A stretch of 38,246 bases of DNA. Origin: CAZHSN01 sp964535125. Lineage in GTDB: Bacteria > Armatimonadota > HRBIN16. Within the stretch, counting starts at the first letter, position 1. Each line of letters opens with the position of its first letter. The position numbers and the translations under genes were made by a program. Location: contig CAZHSN010000014.1 of NCBI GenBank assembly GCA_964535125.1, positions 1 to 38,246 on the forward strand. Direction: 5' to 3'. Positions 8,191 to 16,309 of this stretch are shown piece by piece. A model generated the notes under the pieces. The model was not told the DNA's origin. It worked only from the letters and a program-made list of their open reading frames with translations, and made no database searches.

Positions 8191-9860
8191 GGTAACTCCC
8201 TGCTCTCTGTTGTCGGATGCAAGGCGGTGATCACCCGGTCACGCCCCAGGCGTTTGGCGCGGTACAGCGCTTCATCGGCGGCCAGCAGCAACGCCTCACG
8301 CCGGTAAGGAGGCGCCTCAATCGCGGAAACACCGATGCTGATCGTACATCCCGGCGAACGCGGATCGGCATCGTCGCTCAGGCGTACATCGCGGGCCGCC
8401 CGTCGCAGGCGTTCACCGATCTGCGCCGCCCCCCTCAAATGGGTATCGGGAAGCACGATCAAGAACTCCTCGCCCCCAATGCGCCCGCAGATGTCATTGG
8501 CGCGCACTTCACACCGCAGGCGGGAAGCGATACGCTGCAGCAGCCTGTCACCCGCGTGATGACCATGCAGATCGTTGAACGCCTTAAAATGATCCACATC
8601 AATCATGAGAACCGCTAATGGTGAACTGGCGCGTTCGGAACGATGCAGTTCCCTGTGCAGCGCCTCCTGCGTTCCCCGGTAGTTCAATAACTGAGTTAGT
8701 TCATCGATGACCGCCCGCTCGCGCTCGGATTGGTACAATTGCACGTTCTGTGCTGTAACGGCCAGGTAGTCGGTAATCACTGCGATGCGAGAGACATCGT
8801 CGATCGTAAAGGGGCCCATGGACTCAGGCCGTTCAAACCGCACCAGCGCCACACATCCATCCAATCCTAACAGCGGCATAAACATCGTATAGGATGGCTT
8901 CCCTGCGGCTTCGGTCTGAGACGCCATTCCGAACACCGGCGACCCTTGAGCTGCGATTCCTGAGAGTTTCGAGATGTCGACGAATGGCATCTGGGGATCC
9001 GCGTCTCCGGAAGACCACACCGATGCCACACGCCACTCAGGTTCACCATGCTGGGGTATCCAGATCACCATGCGGCGGAAGCGCATGAGACGTAGCAACC
9101 CCTGTGCGAACTGCGGGGTAATGTCGGTCAAGGTGAAGGCATTGATCAAGTGTTGCTGAATACTGGTCAGTACCTGAACCTGTGTCTGCGCCAGCCGCAT
9201 TTGTACCAGGACTTGGGCCAACCAGATGGCTGCCGCGGTGAATACCAACAGGGTGAATGCGTTGACATGGGAGCTATGGCGCATGTGCACCATTAACAAG
9301 GGGACGACCAGGAGCGCCGTCAAGTCTAGCAACACGTCCACTCGGCGGTTCATGGGCTGTGTACCCATTGACATCAGGAAGAGCGTCAGCCAGCGTACGA
9401 GAATGGCGGCGATGACGGCAGCCGAGGCGGACACGAGATCAGCGGATGTCTCCATGCGGGCAGGCGTCAGACGTCCCGTCCATTCATATGCGCTGCCGGC
9501 TGCCACGGTCATCAGCGGGTAGACTGCTGCCGGCGGATTCATCGGCCATCTGCGCCGGTTGATGGCTGTCGCGATCACCGCAGAAATGGCAACCCCCAAG
9601 CCGGCAATCAAGGGACCCATCAGGAGTGATCCCACGATAACCACTGGCAACGCGATCAGCGAACGGTTCCGGCCGACCGTGCGAATGGGGGCCAGAAGCA
9701 CCAGGAGCACCATGGCCACGATCATGATCAACAACCCCGTGGACATTGGATCCAGCACAAAGGGATGCGTGATGAACTCGGCAACCAGCGCTGCAGCCGT
9801 GATCAGCCACAGCGTCCAGCACCAGCCCCGTTGATCCATATGGGCAGTTGGTGTTCTCAT
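8187..9860 (-). CDS. Membrane diguanylate cyclase with GAF and GGDEF domains
   Basis: 557 residues. About five to seven hydrophobic segments fill residues 14-220. A GAF-like sensor domain follows (about 235-375), then a GGDEF domain (about 380-545). The active-site motif is GGEEF at 462-466, a functional variant. RAND (453-456) lies exactly five residues before it and matches the RxxD product-inhibition site. DVDHFKAFND gives the metal-binding aspartate. The protein should therefore make c-di-GMP from GTP and be feedback inhibited. The start has CGGAGGC 8 bases upstream. The gene leads a three-gene unit with cdsA and the histidine kinase. Confidence 0.92.
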   Translation of the reverse strand: MRTPTAHMDQRGWCWTLWLITAAALVAEFITHPFVLDPMSTGLLIMIVAMVLLVLLAPIRTVGRNRSLIALPVVIVGSLLMGPLIAGLGVAISAVIATAINRRRWPMNPPAAVYPLMTVAAGSAYEWTGRLTPARMETSADLVSASAAVIAAILVRWLTLFLMSMGTQPMNRRVDVLLDLTALLVVPLLMVHMRHSSHVNAFTLLVFTAAAIWLAQVLVQMRLAQTQVQVLTSIQQHLINAFTLTDITPQFAQGLLRLMRFRRMVIWIPQHGEPEWRVASVWSSGDADPQMPFVDISKLSGIAAQGSPVFGMASQTEAAGKPSYTMFMPLLGLDGCVALVRFERPESMGPFTIDDVSRIAVITDYLAVTAQNVQLYQSERERAVIDELTQLLNYRGTQEALHRELHRSERASSPLAVLMIDVDHFKAFNDLHGHHAGDRLLQRIASRLRCEVRANDICGRIGGEEFLIVLPDTHLRGAAQIGERLRRAARDVRLSDDADPRSPGCTISIGVSAIEAPPYRREALLLAADEALYRAKRLGRDRVITALHPTTESRELP

Positions 9861-9873
9861 GCTCTTGCCTCCG

Positions 9874-9879
9874 ATTATA
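9874..9879 (-). promoter_or_regulatory. Candidate -10 box before the diguanylate cyclase
   Basis: On the minus strand TATAAT, a perfect -10 hexamer, lies 13 bases before the ATG at 9860. A TTGGCA lies 19 bases further upstream, which is rather far. Transcription from this box would begin at or within the GGAGG ribosome site, so the real promoter may be elsewhere. Confidence 0.3.
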
Positions 9880-10023
9880 GCCGCCGCAGACAGCCTAATG
9901 CCAATTCAGGCGTAATCCAGCGGTAACAACCCGGCAACCTGACTGTAACCGGTGGCCGATACCGTGTATGTGGCCCGCCAGGGCAGGGACGGCCCTTATG
10001 CCGTAATGACTCAGGAGGAAACC

Positions 10024-10947
10024 ATGCGTCGCGCATTCACGTTAATCGAGCTGCTGGTGGTGATCGCCATCATTGCGATCCTGGCAGCGATCCTGTTCCC
10101 GGTCTTCGCACAGGCCCGGGACAAAGCCCGTGCAGCCAGCTGCCTGTCCAACCAGAAGCAGATCGGCTTGGGCGTGATCATGTACACCAACGACTACGAT
10201 GAGACCTATCCGATGGCGTATTACTACATCAACGGCGCCACCAGTAAAGCCGGCTACGTGCACTGGACTGGTATGGTCGAGCCGTATGTCAAGCAGATGA
10301 AGTCCACCACCAGCGTATGGGTGTGTCCCTCGCATGCGCTGAAGGGTTTTGCACCCACCAACTTCACCAACAACAACGCTCCGGGCGGTCAGGTCCCGCA
10401 AACCGCCGGCGTACAGGATGTACAGGCCGTTCGCATGAGCTACATCGCCAACGAGTTGCTTATGCCCCGCAAGAAGTATGCCGCAGTGCCTCAGAACGTG
10501 GTGCCGATAGCGGCCGTTGATGTGCCCGCTGACGTGATCGCGGTGGCCGAGATCACCGACACCCTCGGCGCCCTCAATGACTCGTCTCCCACCGGCGGAG
10601 CCGCCATCAAATCGCACCGCCCGACCAATGGCGTGTCAGACAACGGCGCTGTATTCGATGGTGAGGCCGGCATTGTGGGGCCGGTGTACGCGCTGACCCC
10701 CGATCAGGCCAAAGCGGCCATCGCATACGCCCGCCAGAATAACAACGCCGGCGGGCAGCATCACATCGCCTATATCTCCCCTGACCGTCACAATGGCGGC
10801 GCGAACTACGTGTTCGCCGACGGACATGCCAAGTTCTTTACGCTGGATGCTACACTCAACCCCGCCAGCTATAAGTGGGGTAAAGCGGTCTATACATGGG
10901 GCAACATGCCCGTGTATGATCCTGTCAGCGGTCAGCCGGTTCAGTAA
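10024..10947 (+). CDS. H-X9-DG type II secretion pseudopilin-like protein (DUF1559 type)
   Basis: 307 residues from the ATG at 10024, chosen because AGGAGG lies 5 bases upstream and the type IV prepilin leader starts here: MRRAF then TLIELLVVIAIIAILAAIL. The cleavage site would be before Phe5, and the Glu at the fifth mature position is present. The globular part ends with the H-X9-DG motif (RHNGGANYVFADGHAKF, His256), seen in large paralogous families of Armatimonadota, Planctomycetota and Verrucomicrobiota. Such proteins are probably exported and assembled or retained through a type II secretion or pilus-like machine; no machine genes are nearby. The exact job is unknown. Confidence 0.92.
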   Translation: MRRAFTLIELLVVIAIIAILAAILFPVFAQARDKARAASCLSNQKQIGLGVIMYTNDYDETYPMAYYYINGATSKAGYVHWTGMVEPYVKQMKSTTSVWVCPSHALKGFAPTNFTNNNAPGGQVPQTAGVQDVQAVRMSYIANELLMPRKKYAAVPQNVVPIAAVDVPADVIAVAEITDTLGALNDSSPTGGAAIKSHRPTNGVSDNGAVFDGEAGIVGPVYALTPDQAKAAIAYARQNNNAGGQHHIAYISPDRHNGGANYVFADGHAKFFTLDATLNPASYKWGKAVYTWGNMPVYDPVSGQPVQ

Positions 10948-10969
10948 CTCCCCTGTAGCTTCGTAGTCT

Positions 10970-11001
10970 GTGCAGCGCCGCCAGCCCCGGTGGCGCTGCA
11001 C
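10970..11001. terminator. Hairpin between convergent genes
   Basis: GTGCAGCGCC and GGCGCTGCAC form a perfect 10-bp stem, extended by GCC/GGT to 13 pairs with one wobble and a loop of AGCCCC. It lies between the pseudopilin stop (10947) and the convergent propeller gene stop (11009). There is no T-run on either side, so it is probably a bidirectional transcript-end structure rather than a classic intrinsic terminator. Confidence 0.6.
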
Positions 11002-11008
11002 TCCCGCT

Positions 11009-12925
11009 TCAAAACAACCGGTAATAGCGCCCCATCCAGTACGGAAGCAGCCAGGACGAGCCATCTTCCTCTGTCTGGCCGCCGTTCCCGCCGTCTGGAA
11101 CAAATGGGTTACCGTTCCACCGATGCAACGAACGCTCGCAATAAGGTAATGCGTGTGTCGTTTCCCGGCGCGGCGTTCCGGGAGCTGTACGAAACGTGAT
11201 GTCGTGACGGTGACTGTTCACCATGGTGAACCGGGTGAGGTCCCAAGGCCAGTCCCGCAATGTCTGCAGAGCGCCGCTGATCCCTTCCGGCCTTCCCGTC
11301 ATCACTGAGTACATCACCGCATAGAACGGGCTGTTATTCAGGCAGAGTCCGGGCAGGTCCCTGCGCCCGGTCCACATCTGTTCGGCAGCCTTCAGGTAGA
11401 TCGCCTTCCAAGCCGGGTTGGTTTCTAGCTGCACCAGTGGGAACCAGACCAGAAAAGCCAATTCATCATCGCTGTGGTTAATCCGGTACCAAGGCGTGGA
11501 CCGTCGGTACTCGAGCGTGTTCAGCACGTAGTGGTGACGGGTCGCCAATTCGTTCCGGGCCGCTTCGTACCGCGGGTTCCCGCAGATGTGATAGGCCACT
11601 GTGAGATAGCTCAGCATCTCAGCTGAGTTCAGGCCGCGCTCTTCCACCCATTGCGGATTTTCATTCAGGTCAGCCGGCGCGAAGACACCCCAGCGAGTGC
11701 GCCGTCCTGTATGGCCTACCAGCGTGTATCCGTGATCCAGCAGATGGTCGGTGACAGCGGCCACATGCGCACGCAACTCTTCGCGTTCGTGTTCGTCGGC
11801 GCCCAGTGTATGCCAGATATACCACGCGAAGTAGTGGCCGTCCAGCTCATCCGACGAGGTGTCTCCTTTACACATGATCGAAGGATCAACCGGTGACCGG
11901 AACCACAACGGATCGGTCTCCCCCGGGATGCGTACTGTTTCCGTTAGGTCCATCCCTTCAGCGTTTTCCGAGTCGCGAACCAGTGACCGTGCGGGGTAAC
12001 CCGGGATGCCGGTGTAGCGGATCAGGTCATAGAGTGCCTGCATACTGCGTGCTGCACGTGCGCGAGCGTGCTCGTCACGCGTGACCGCCCATTCATATGT
12101 CTGCGCGGCGGCGTACAACGCGGTCCATAAACCGTCATTGTCATCGGAGCGCGGGGTGATGCCGCCTTCGGGATTGCCTGGTTGATTGAGGATGCACGCC
12201 GAAACGAATCCGTGCCGCACATGACGGGCTTCTGTGATGGCCGTATAGTGGCGTGCTTTATCCGCGAGGGTGTTGCCACGCTCGCTGATAATCGAGACGC
12301 CCCGGTCAGTCAGCAGCCAGGCGTCGTTGTGCGTGTCGAAGGCGATCTGTGTGACCCGTTCGCCGATGAGCCAGCGGTCCCCATGAAAGTAGTGCCATGT
12401 GCCATTGTGCAGTCTCCATGCGCCGTGCGGTGTTCCCGCCCATACGGCCCCGTCCGGGCTGCAGGCGATACAGAGCAAGTCATCAATGGGCATCCCATCG
12501 AACCGGTCCAGAGGGGTCCACCACTCGGGGTCCGTGAACACACAAGCGCCACGCGATGTGGCCAGCCATATCTGTCCCTGTGCATCTGCAGCGGCATCCC
12601 GCACCTCAGCATCCGGATCCGGGTAAGCCTGCATGGAGCGGTAACGAGCAGGGATGTGAATGGGATGCAATGCGCCATCGCGCAGCCACCAGACGCCGGA
12701 CGCATCGATCTGGATGGTGCACATGGCCCCGTTAACCAGGCGCGGTGACGCGACAGCGTGTCCGTCGGTGTGGCTATCCACGGGTGCTGCAACAGTCCAC
12801 TGGTCTTGTTCCAAGCACAGCCAGGTTTTTCCGGCCCTGGCTCTGGGCGGCGCGAGATGATCGACTGGATCCGACGAGATGACCTCGCAGGGATACCTGC
12901 GGCTGTAGATCTGTTTGTACGGCAT
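11009..12925 (-). CDS. Beta-propeller plus alpha/alpha-barrel protein, cytoplasmic, function unknown
   Basis: 638 residues from ATG 12925 (AAGGA 11 bases upstream); an ATG at 12937 in the same frame is possible. Residues about 40-230 hold repeats like those of two-component-regulator propellers, for example GQIWLATSRGACVF, GAVWAGTPHGAWRL and NDAWLLTDRGVSII. Residues about 240-630 are helix-rich with WTALYAAAQTYEWAVT and LNSAEMLSYLTVAYHICGN, which suggests an (alpha/alpha)n toroid as in glycosidases or lyases. No signal peptide or membrane segment is seen. It lies 58 bases behind rsmG and may be the last gene of the sigma-factor operon. A sugar-related role is only a guess. Confidence 0.75.
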   Translation of the reverse strand: MPYKQIYSRRYPCEVISSDPVDHLAPPRARAGKTWLCLEQDQWTVAAPVDSHTDGHAVASPRLVNGAMCTIQIDASGVWWLRDGALHPIHIPARYRSMQAYPDPDAEVRDAAADAQGQIWLATSRGACVFTDPEWWTPLDRFDGMPIDDLLCIACSPDGAVWAGTPHGAWRLHNGTWHYFHGDRWLIGERVTQIAFDTHNDAWLLTDRGVSIISERGNTLADKARHYTAITEARHVRHGFVSACILNQPGNPEGGITPRSDDNDGLWTALYAAAQTYEWAVTRDEHARARAARSMQALYDLIRYTGIPGYPARSLVRDSENAEGMDLTETVRIPGETDPLWFRSPVDPSIMCKGDTSSDELDGHYFAWYIWHTLGADEHEREELRAHVAAVTDHLLDHGYTLVGHTGRRTRWGVFAPADLNENPQWVEERGLNSAEMLSYLTVAYHICGNPRYEAARNELATRHHYVLNTLEYRRSTPWYRINHSDDELAFLVWFPLVQLETNPAWKAIYLKAAEQMWTGRRDLPGLCLNNSPFYAVMYSVMTGRPEGISGALQTLRDWPWDLTRFTMVNSHRHDITFRTAPGTPRRETTHALPYCERSLHRWNGNPFVPDGGNGGQTEEDGSSWLLPYWMGRYYRLF

Positions 12926-12983
12926 AGCAGATGACATCCTTATCAGCGTGTTGCCGTAGTGTACGGCGAACCGGGGGGTTACG

Positions 12984-13742
12984 TCAAGCGGGTGTGCGGT
13001 TGGCGCTGTTCTCGGCCTCTCTCCAACGTTTGGAATCACGCTGGATACGGGCCCCAGAGCGCGGGTACCGGGCGGGAGTTGCCCTGTCTTTGATGGCCAC
13101 CACAACCAGGTTTACGATATCCGAACAGGGTACAGGCGTTGTGTGTGCAGCGAACGTGGATGCGCCCAACTCGGACAAGGCAGAGGCGGCAGCAGCGCAT
13201 TCGGACTGTTGCGTGGGACGTTTCAGCCAGATGCCGTGACCGCCGGTTGCCACGAACGGCAGTGTCATCTCCGCTAGTACGGCCAGATGGGCTACTGCGC
13301 GTCCTGTCGCTGCATCGAACTGTTCGCGGAAAGCCGGTTTGCGTGCAAGCTCTTCAGCCCGTCCTTGGACACAATGCACACCGGACAACCCCATCTCGTC
13401 GACCAAGGCGTTCAGAAAGTGGATCGGATCAGCCCGCGAGTCCATCAGAACCAATTGCAGATCGGGACGCATCAGTTTCACCGGCAGTCCCGGGAATCCA
13501 CCGCCAGTGCCCACATCAATCAGCGACGATCCGACGGGGGGTGTCCAGACGGAGAGCAGAGTCAGCGAGTCCAGAAAGTGGCGCACCGGTGTCTCGGCAT
13601 CGGGGATGGCCGTCAGGTTTGCGCGTTCTGACCACTCCGCCAGACGCGCCTGGTACAGTGCGAACCGCTCGGCAGTCTCGGCAGATAGCGGCAGGCCCAA
13701 CAGCTCACAGCCGGCGGCCAGGACGGCCTGAGCCGAACTCAT
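12984..13742 (-). CDS. rsmG: 16S rRNA m7G527 methyltransferase
   Basis: 252 residues. The enzyme methylates N7 of G527 in 16S rRNA using S-adenosylmethionine. Family signs: ANLTAI at 41-46, RHFLDSL at 54-60, and the SAM-binding LIDVGTGGGFPGLP at 74-87. Two usual features are changed. The KR pair that normally follows the DS of motif II is replaced (DSRADPIHFL), and the C-terminal RYPR is not followed by the usual G-x-P-x-K-x-PL. No reading-frame break explains this, as the alternative frames do not restore the motif. The start overlaps the stop of the HtrA-like gene as ATGA. Probably functional but divergent. Confidence 0.88.
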   Translation of the reverse strand: MSSAQAVLAAGCELLGLPLSAETAERFALYQARLAEWSERANLTAIPDAETPVRHFLDSLTLLSVWTPPVGSSLIDVGTGGGFPGLPVKLMRPDLQLVLMDSRADPIHFLNALVDEMGLSGVHCVQGRAEELARKPAFREQFDAATGRAVAHLAVLAEMTLPFVATGGHGIWLKRPTQQSECAAAASALSELGASTFAAHTTPVPCSDIVNLVVVAIKDRATPARYPRSGARIQRDSKRWREAENSANRTPA

Positions 13743-14791
13743 CGATTGGAGCCGCCTCGGATACCCAGCCGCACGGAGCAGGTGACTTCCTGACCCTCGC
13801 GTAACACAGTGATGGACATGGCGCTGCCTGGCTGCATGCGCCGAAGCATCAGAGATATCTCATCGGCGCGGCTGACCGTGACGTCATTCACCCGCACGAT
13901 CACATCATCCGGGCGGATGCCTGCGACTGCGGCAGGTCCATCGGGTTGTACCGATACGATCCGTACACCGTTGCGCGACTCTTCATCAGCAGCGGCGGCG
14001 AATGTGGCCCCTACCCAGGGACGGCGCAAAGCGCCCTGCTTCATCTGTTCGAAGACCTGTTTGATCACATGGATGGGGACCATCAGTGAGCCTGATATCG
14101 CCGGACTGGGCGACTCTTTGCCGCGGATCGTCTGCGCCACGACCATGCCGACCGCTTCCCCTGCTGCGTTGAAGATCACGCCGCCGGTGCTGCCGGCTGG
14201 CAGGGCGGTAGAGATCTCTATCAGGTCAAACACAATCTGGTCATCACCGATCACCGCCGCGATGCCGGTGTTGTTGACAAGCCCCAGCGCGGTAGCCAAG
14301 CGACCGCCAGGCCCCGCTCCGGCAAAGACCAGCACCGATCCAGGGGTAAGTTTGGACGAGTCGCCGATGCGCACCGGCTTCAGGGTGTGTTGGCCGGTGA
14401 CACGCAACAGTGCGGTGCTGGTGAAGTCATCGGTGGACACAACCTCTGCCGGCCAGGTCTGTCCGTCCAGCGTCTGCACCTGACAGGTTCTTACCCCGCG
14501 GACAACGCTGCTTCCGGTGAGTACCCAGCCCGGCGCATCGGCGACAAAACCGCTTCCCATGCGGGCTTTACTGCGTGTTATCGCCGGAACGGCTGTGTCA
14601 GCGCTGTCGGCTTCGCTCAGCACGATCGCGGGGGCTTCGGCGTTATGCACAACCACGCGCACCAGTGAGGATGCCGCGTTCGCGATGATAGTCTGCGTGT
14701 CCTGATCCAGCGTCCGCAGACTATTCTGGGCCGTTGATGCCATCGCCATGCACAGCGCCAGTGTGCCCGCTGCAGCAGTCCAAACGTTCAT
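13739..14791 (-). CDS. HtrA/DegP-like trypsin-PDZ protein lacking the catalytic triad
   Basis: 350 residues with an N-terminal signal-like segment (MNVWTAAAGTLALCMAMAS), a trypsin-like domain (about 75-245) and a PDZ domain (about 265-345, with GVRIVSVQPDGPAAVAGIRP). The fold is that of HtrA/S1C proteases, but each catalytic position is changed. The usual TNAHVV is TGSSVV (Ser95 for His), the usual TDLAVL is TSTALL (Ser125 for Asp), and the usual GNSGGP is GSTGGV (Thr202 for Ser). It should therefore be an inactive protease that may bind misfolded envelope proteins or peptides. It follows the anti-sigma gene by 5 bases, with GGAG 8 bases before its start. A sensor role in the sigma pathway is inferred from this position. 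Confidence 0.88.
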   Translation of the reverse strand: MNVWTAAAGTLALCMAMASTAQNSLRTLDQDTQTIIANAASSLVRVVVHNAEAPAIVLSEADSADTAVPAITRSKARMGSGFVADAPGWVLTGSSVVRGVRTCQVQTLDGQTWPAEVVSTDDFTSTALLRVTGQHTLKPVRIGDSSKLTPGSVLVFAGAGPGGRLATALGLVNNTGIAAVIGDDQIVFDLIEISTALPAGSTGGVIFNAAGEAVGMVVAQTIRGKESPSPAISGSLMVPIHVIKQVFEQMKQGALRRPWVGATFAAAADEESRNGVRIVSVQPDGPAAVAGIRPDDVIVRVNDVTVSRADEISLMLRRMQPGSAMSITVLREGQEVTCSVRLGIRGGSNR

Positions 14792-14796
14792 CAGTA

Positions 14797-15573
14797 CTAC
14801 TCCGAGATGCGGCTTGGTTCGTAGACGGCCGAGTCCAGTACCGGCCGCGCCAGGTTTCCGTCCGATTCGGTGGAAACAGGCTGGATAACTGTCCGTGCGG
14901 CAACCATGGCCGGCGCCGGGCTGAAAGAGACCGTATCTGCAACGGCATCCGGCCCTGCCGTTGCCGGTAGAACCAGTGGACTCGACTTCATCATGACCGG
15001 GACTGGAGTCATCCGCTTGGATGCGCTAGACGGTTTGCTTGGCCGGGCCTGTGCGGTCATAGCGATGACCGCGGGCGGGGTGCTTACGCGGACCTGGCCA
15101 GCCACCGGCGTACGGGTATGAGCCGTCACTGCCTCCGTGGCAGCACTCGAGGCGGTAGGGGCTGGGTTCGGGGTCTGAACCGATACCATGGTTTCGGGAA
15201 ACATGCTCACGGTTGCGCGCGGCGGCTGTGTGTTTCCGGATCCTGCGATGATGCCAGTGAATTGCGGCCCCAGCCGGTTGGCGCCCAACAGCACGGCTGC
15301 CAACACGCCTGCCGCGGCCAGCGCTTGCCGCGTTGACAGCCAGGGCGCTGTCGCGGCCTGCCTGGGCAGTTCCAGCGGTTTCCACCCCTGTGCCGGCGCA
15401 GACGGCAGCTCCGCGCGGATCTGGTCAACGCCGTTGGCGATTTGCATCCATATCTGTGCCGAGTGTGCACATCGCGGGCACTTGGCGAGATGTCTCAGCA
15501 CATAGGGCGCCAGATCGGCGCCACTCACCTGGCGAGACAGCCTCGTTTCCACATATAGGCATATCAGTTTCAT
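14797..15573 (-). CDS. Zinc-finger anti-sigma factor, membrane-anchored
   Basis: 258 residues. The N-terminus carries the anti-sigma zinc-finger motif H-x3-C-x2-C (HLAKCPRC, His28, Cys32, Cys35), which normally holds an ECF sigma factor inactive in the cytoplasm. One membrane helix follows (about 84-100, ALAAAGVLAAVLLG). The extracytoplasmic tail is rich in Pro, Ala, Ser and Thr and looks disordered, so it could be the target of site-1 cleavage. The start overlaps the sigma gene stop as ATGA, which supports the pairing. Confidence 0.9.
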   Translation of the reverse strand: MKLICLYVETRLSRQVSGADLAPYVLRHLAKCPRCAHSAQIWMQIANGVDQIRAELPSAPAQGWKPLELPRQAATAPWLSTRQALAAAGVLAAVLLGANRLGPQFTGIIAGSGNTQPPRATVSMFPETMVSVQTPNPAPTASSAATEAVTAHTRTPVAGQVRVSTPPAVIAMTAQARPSKPSSASKRMTPVPVMMKSSPLVLPATAGPDAVADTVSFSPAPAMVAARTVIQPVSTESDGNLARPVLDSAVYEPSRISE

Positions 15574-16175
15574 AAGGCCTCTCCCATGAGGGACTGCAGG
15601 CGCGTCTTCAGGTGCTGGCGCGCTCGGAACAGACGCAGTTTTACGCCGCCTACGGTGGTGCCCAGCACGGCCGCCATATCGGCATATTCCATGTCGGCGA
15701 AGTCACGCATGCGTATCACGGCGGCGTGATTTTCAGGCAGGCTCTCCACAGCTCTGTGAACCAAACGGGCTACATCACTGCGGACTGCGCACACCTCGGG
15801 GTCGTCATCAGGTTGGTTGGACGCGACGGTTTCCGGTATCTCGTCGGTCTGGCGGTTCTTGTGCCGTTTGATATGATCCAAGGTATGGTTGATCGCAATA
15901 CGGGTTACCCATGTGCGAAACATGGAGCCGCCACGAAAACCCGGCAGCGAATTCCATGCCTTGATGAATGCCTCTTGCGTGATGTCTTCGGCCTCGTCGG
16001 CATTCCGCACCATTGCATACACTTTGCGGTATACAGTGGTGCGATGCGCCTCCCACAGCTGTGTGAAGGCAGCCTGATCGCCTCCGCGGGCCCGTTCCAG
16101 CAGATAGGACTCATTGGGAAGAGATGACATGGACCGGTTGAGAATCCGCCTGTGTAGTGTCGCATTGTCTATCAT
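15570..16175 (-). CDS. ECF-type RNA polymerase sigma factor (RpoE-like)
   Basis: 201 residues. The start has GGAGG 8 bases upstream; a later ATG at residue 16 is less well placed. Region 2 includes NADEAEDITQEAFIKAWNSL and the DNA-melting segment GGSMFRTWVTRIAINHTLD; region 4 has the helix-turn-helix MEYADMAAVLGTTVGGVKLR. It should direct polymerase to stress or envelope promoters. It heads an operon with its anti-sigma factor, an HtrA-like protein and rsmG. Autoregulation is likely for this class, but no clear ECF promoter could be read. Confidence 0.93.
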   Translation of the reverse strand: MIDNATLHRRILNRSMSSLPNESYLLERARGGDQAAFTQLWEAHRTTVYRKVYAMVRNADEAEDITQEAFIKAWNSLPGFRGGSMFRTWVTRIAINHTLDHIKRHKNRQTDEIPETVASNQPDDDPEVCAVRSDVARLVHRAVESLPENHAAVIRMRDFADMEYADMAAVLGTTVGGVKLRLFRARQHLKTRLQSLMGEAL

Positions 16176-16204
16176 AGCCGGTTCCTCCCCCTGTGCGCCA
16201 ACGG

Positions 16205-16226
16205 AGATGACGCCGCTGTGTCATCT
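16205..16226. promoter_or_regulatory. Inverted repeat in the sigma-factor/CofE-like divergent gap
   Basis: AGATGAC and GTCATCT are perfect 7-bp arms around an 8-base spacer. The site lies about 30 bases upstream of the sigma gene and 84 bases upstream of the CofE-like gene, so it could be an operator for either. No known regulator motif is recognised. Confidence 0.35.
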
Positions 16227-16309
16227 ATTCAGACGGTTCGGTTACGCGTTTGTTATCATGACCACGGCCCCATATGGAGCGCGTTCATCCCGAAACTGGA
16301 GAATGACAT

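Noticed and set aside
12984..13090. Possible frameshift at the 3' end of rsmG
   Set aside because: The other two frames in this stretch do not restore the expected C-terminal motif, and one has an early stop, so divergence is more likely than a sequence error.
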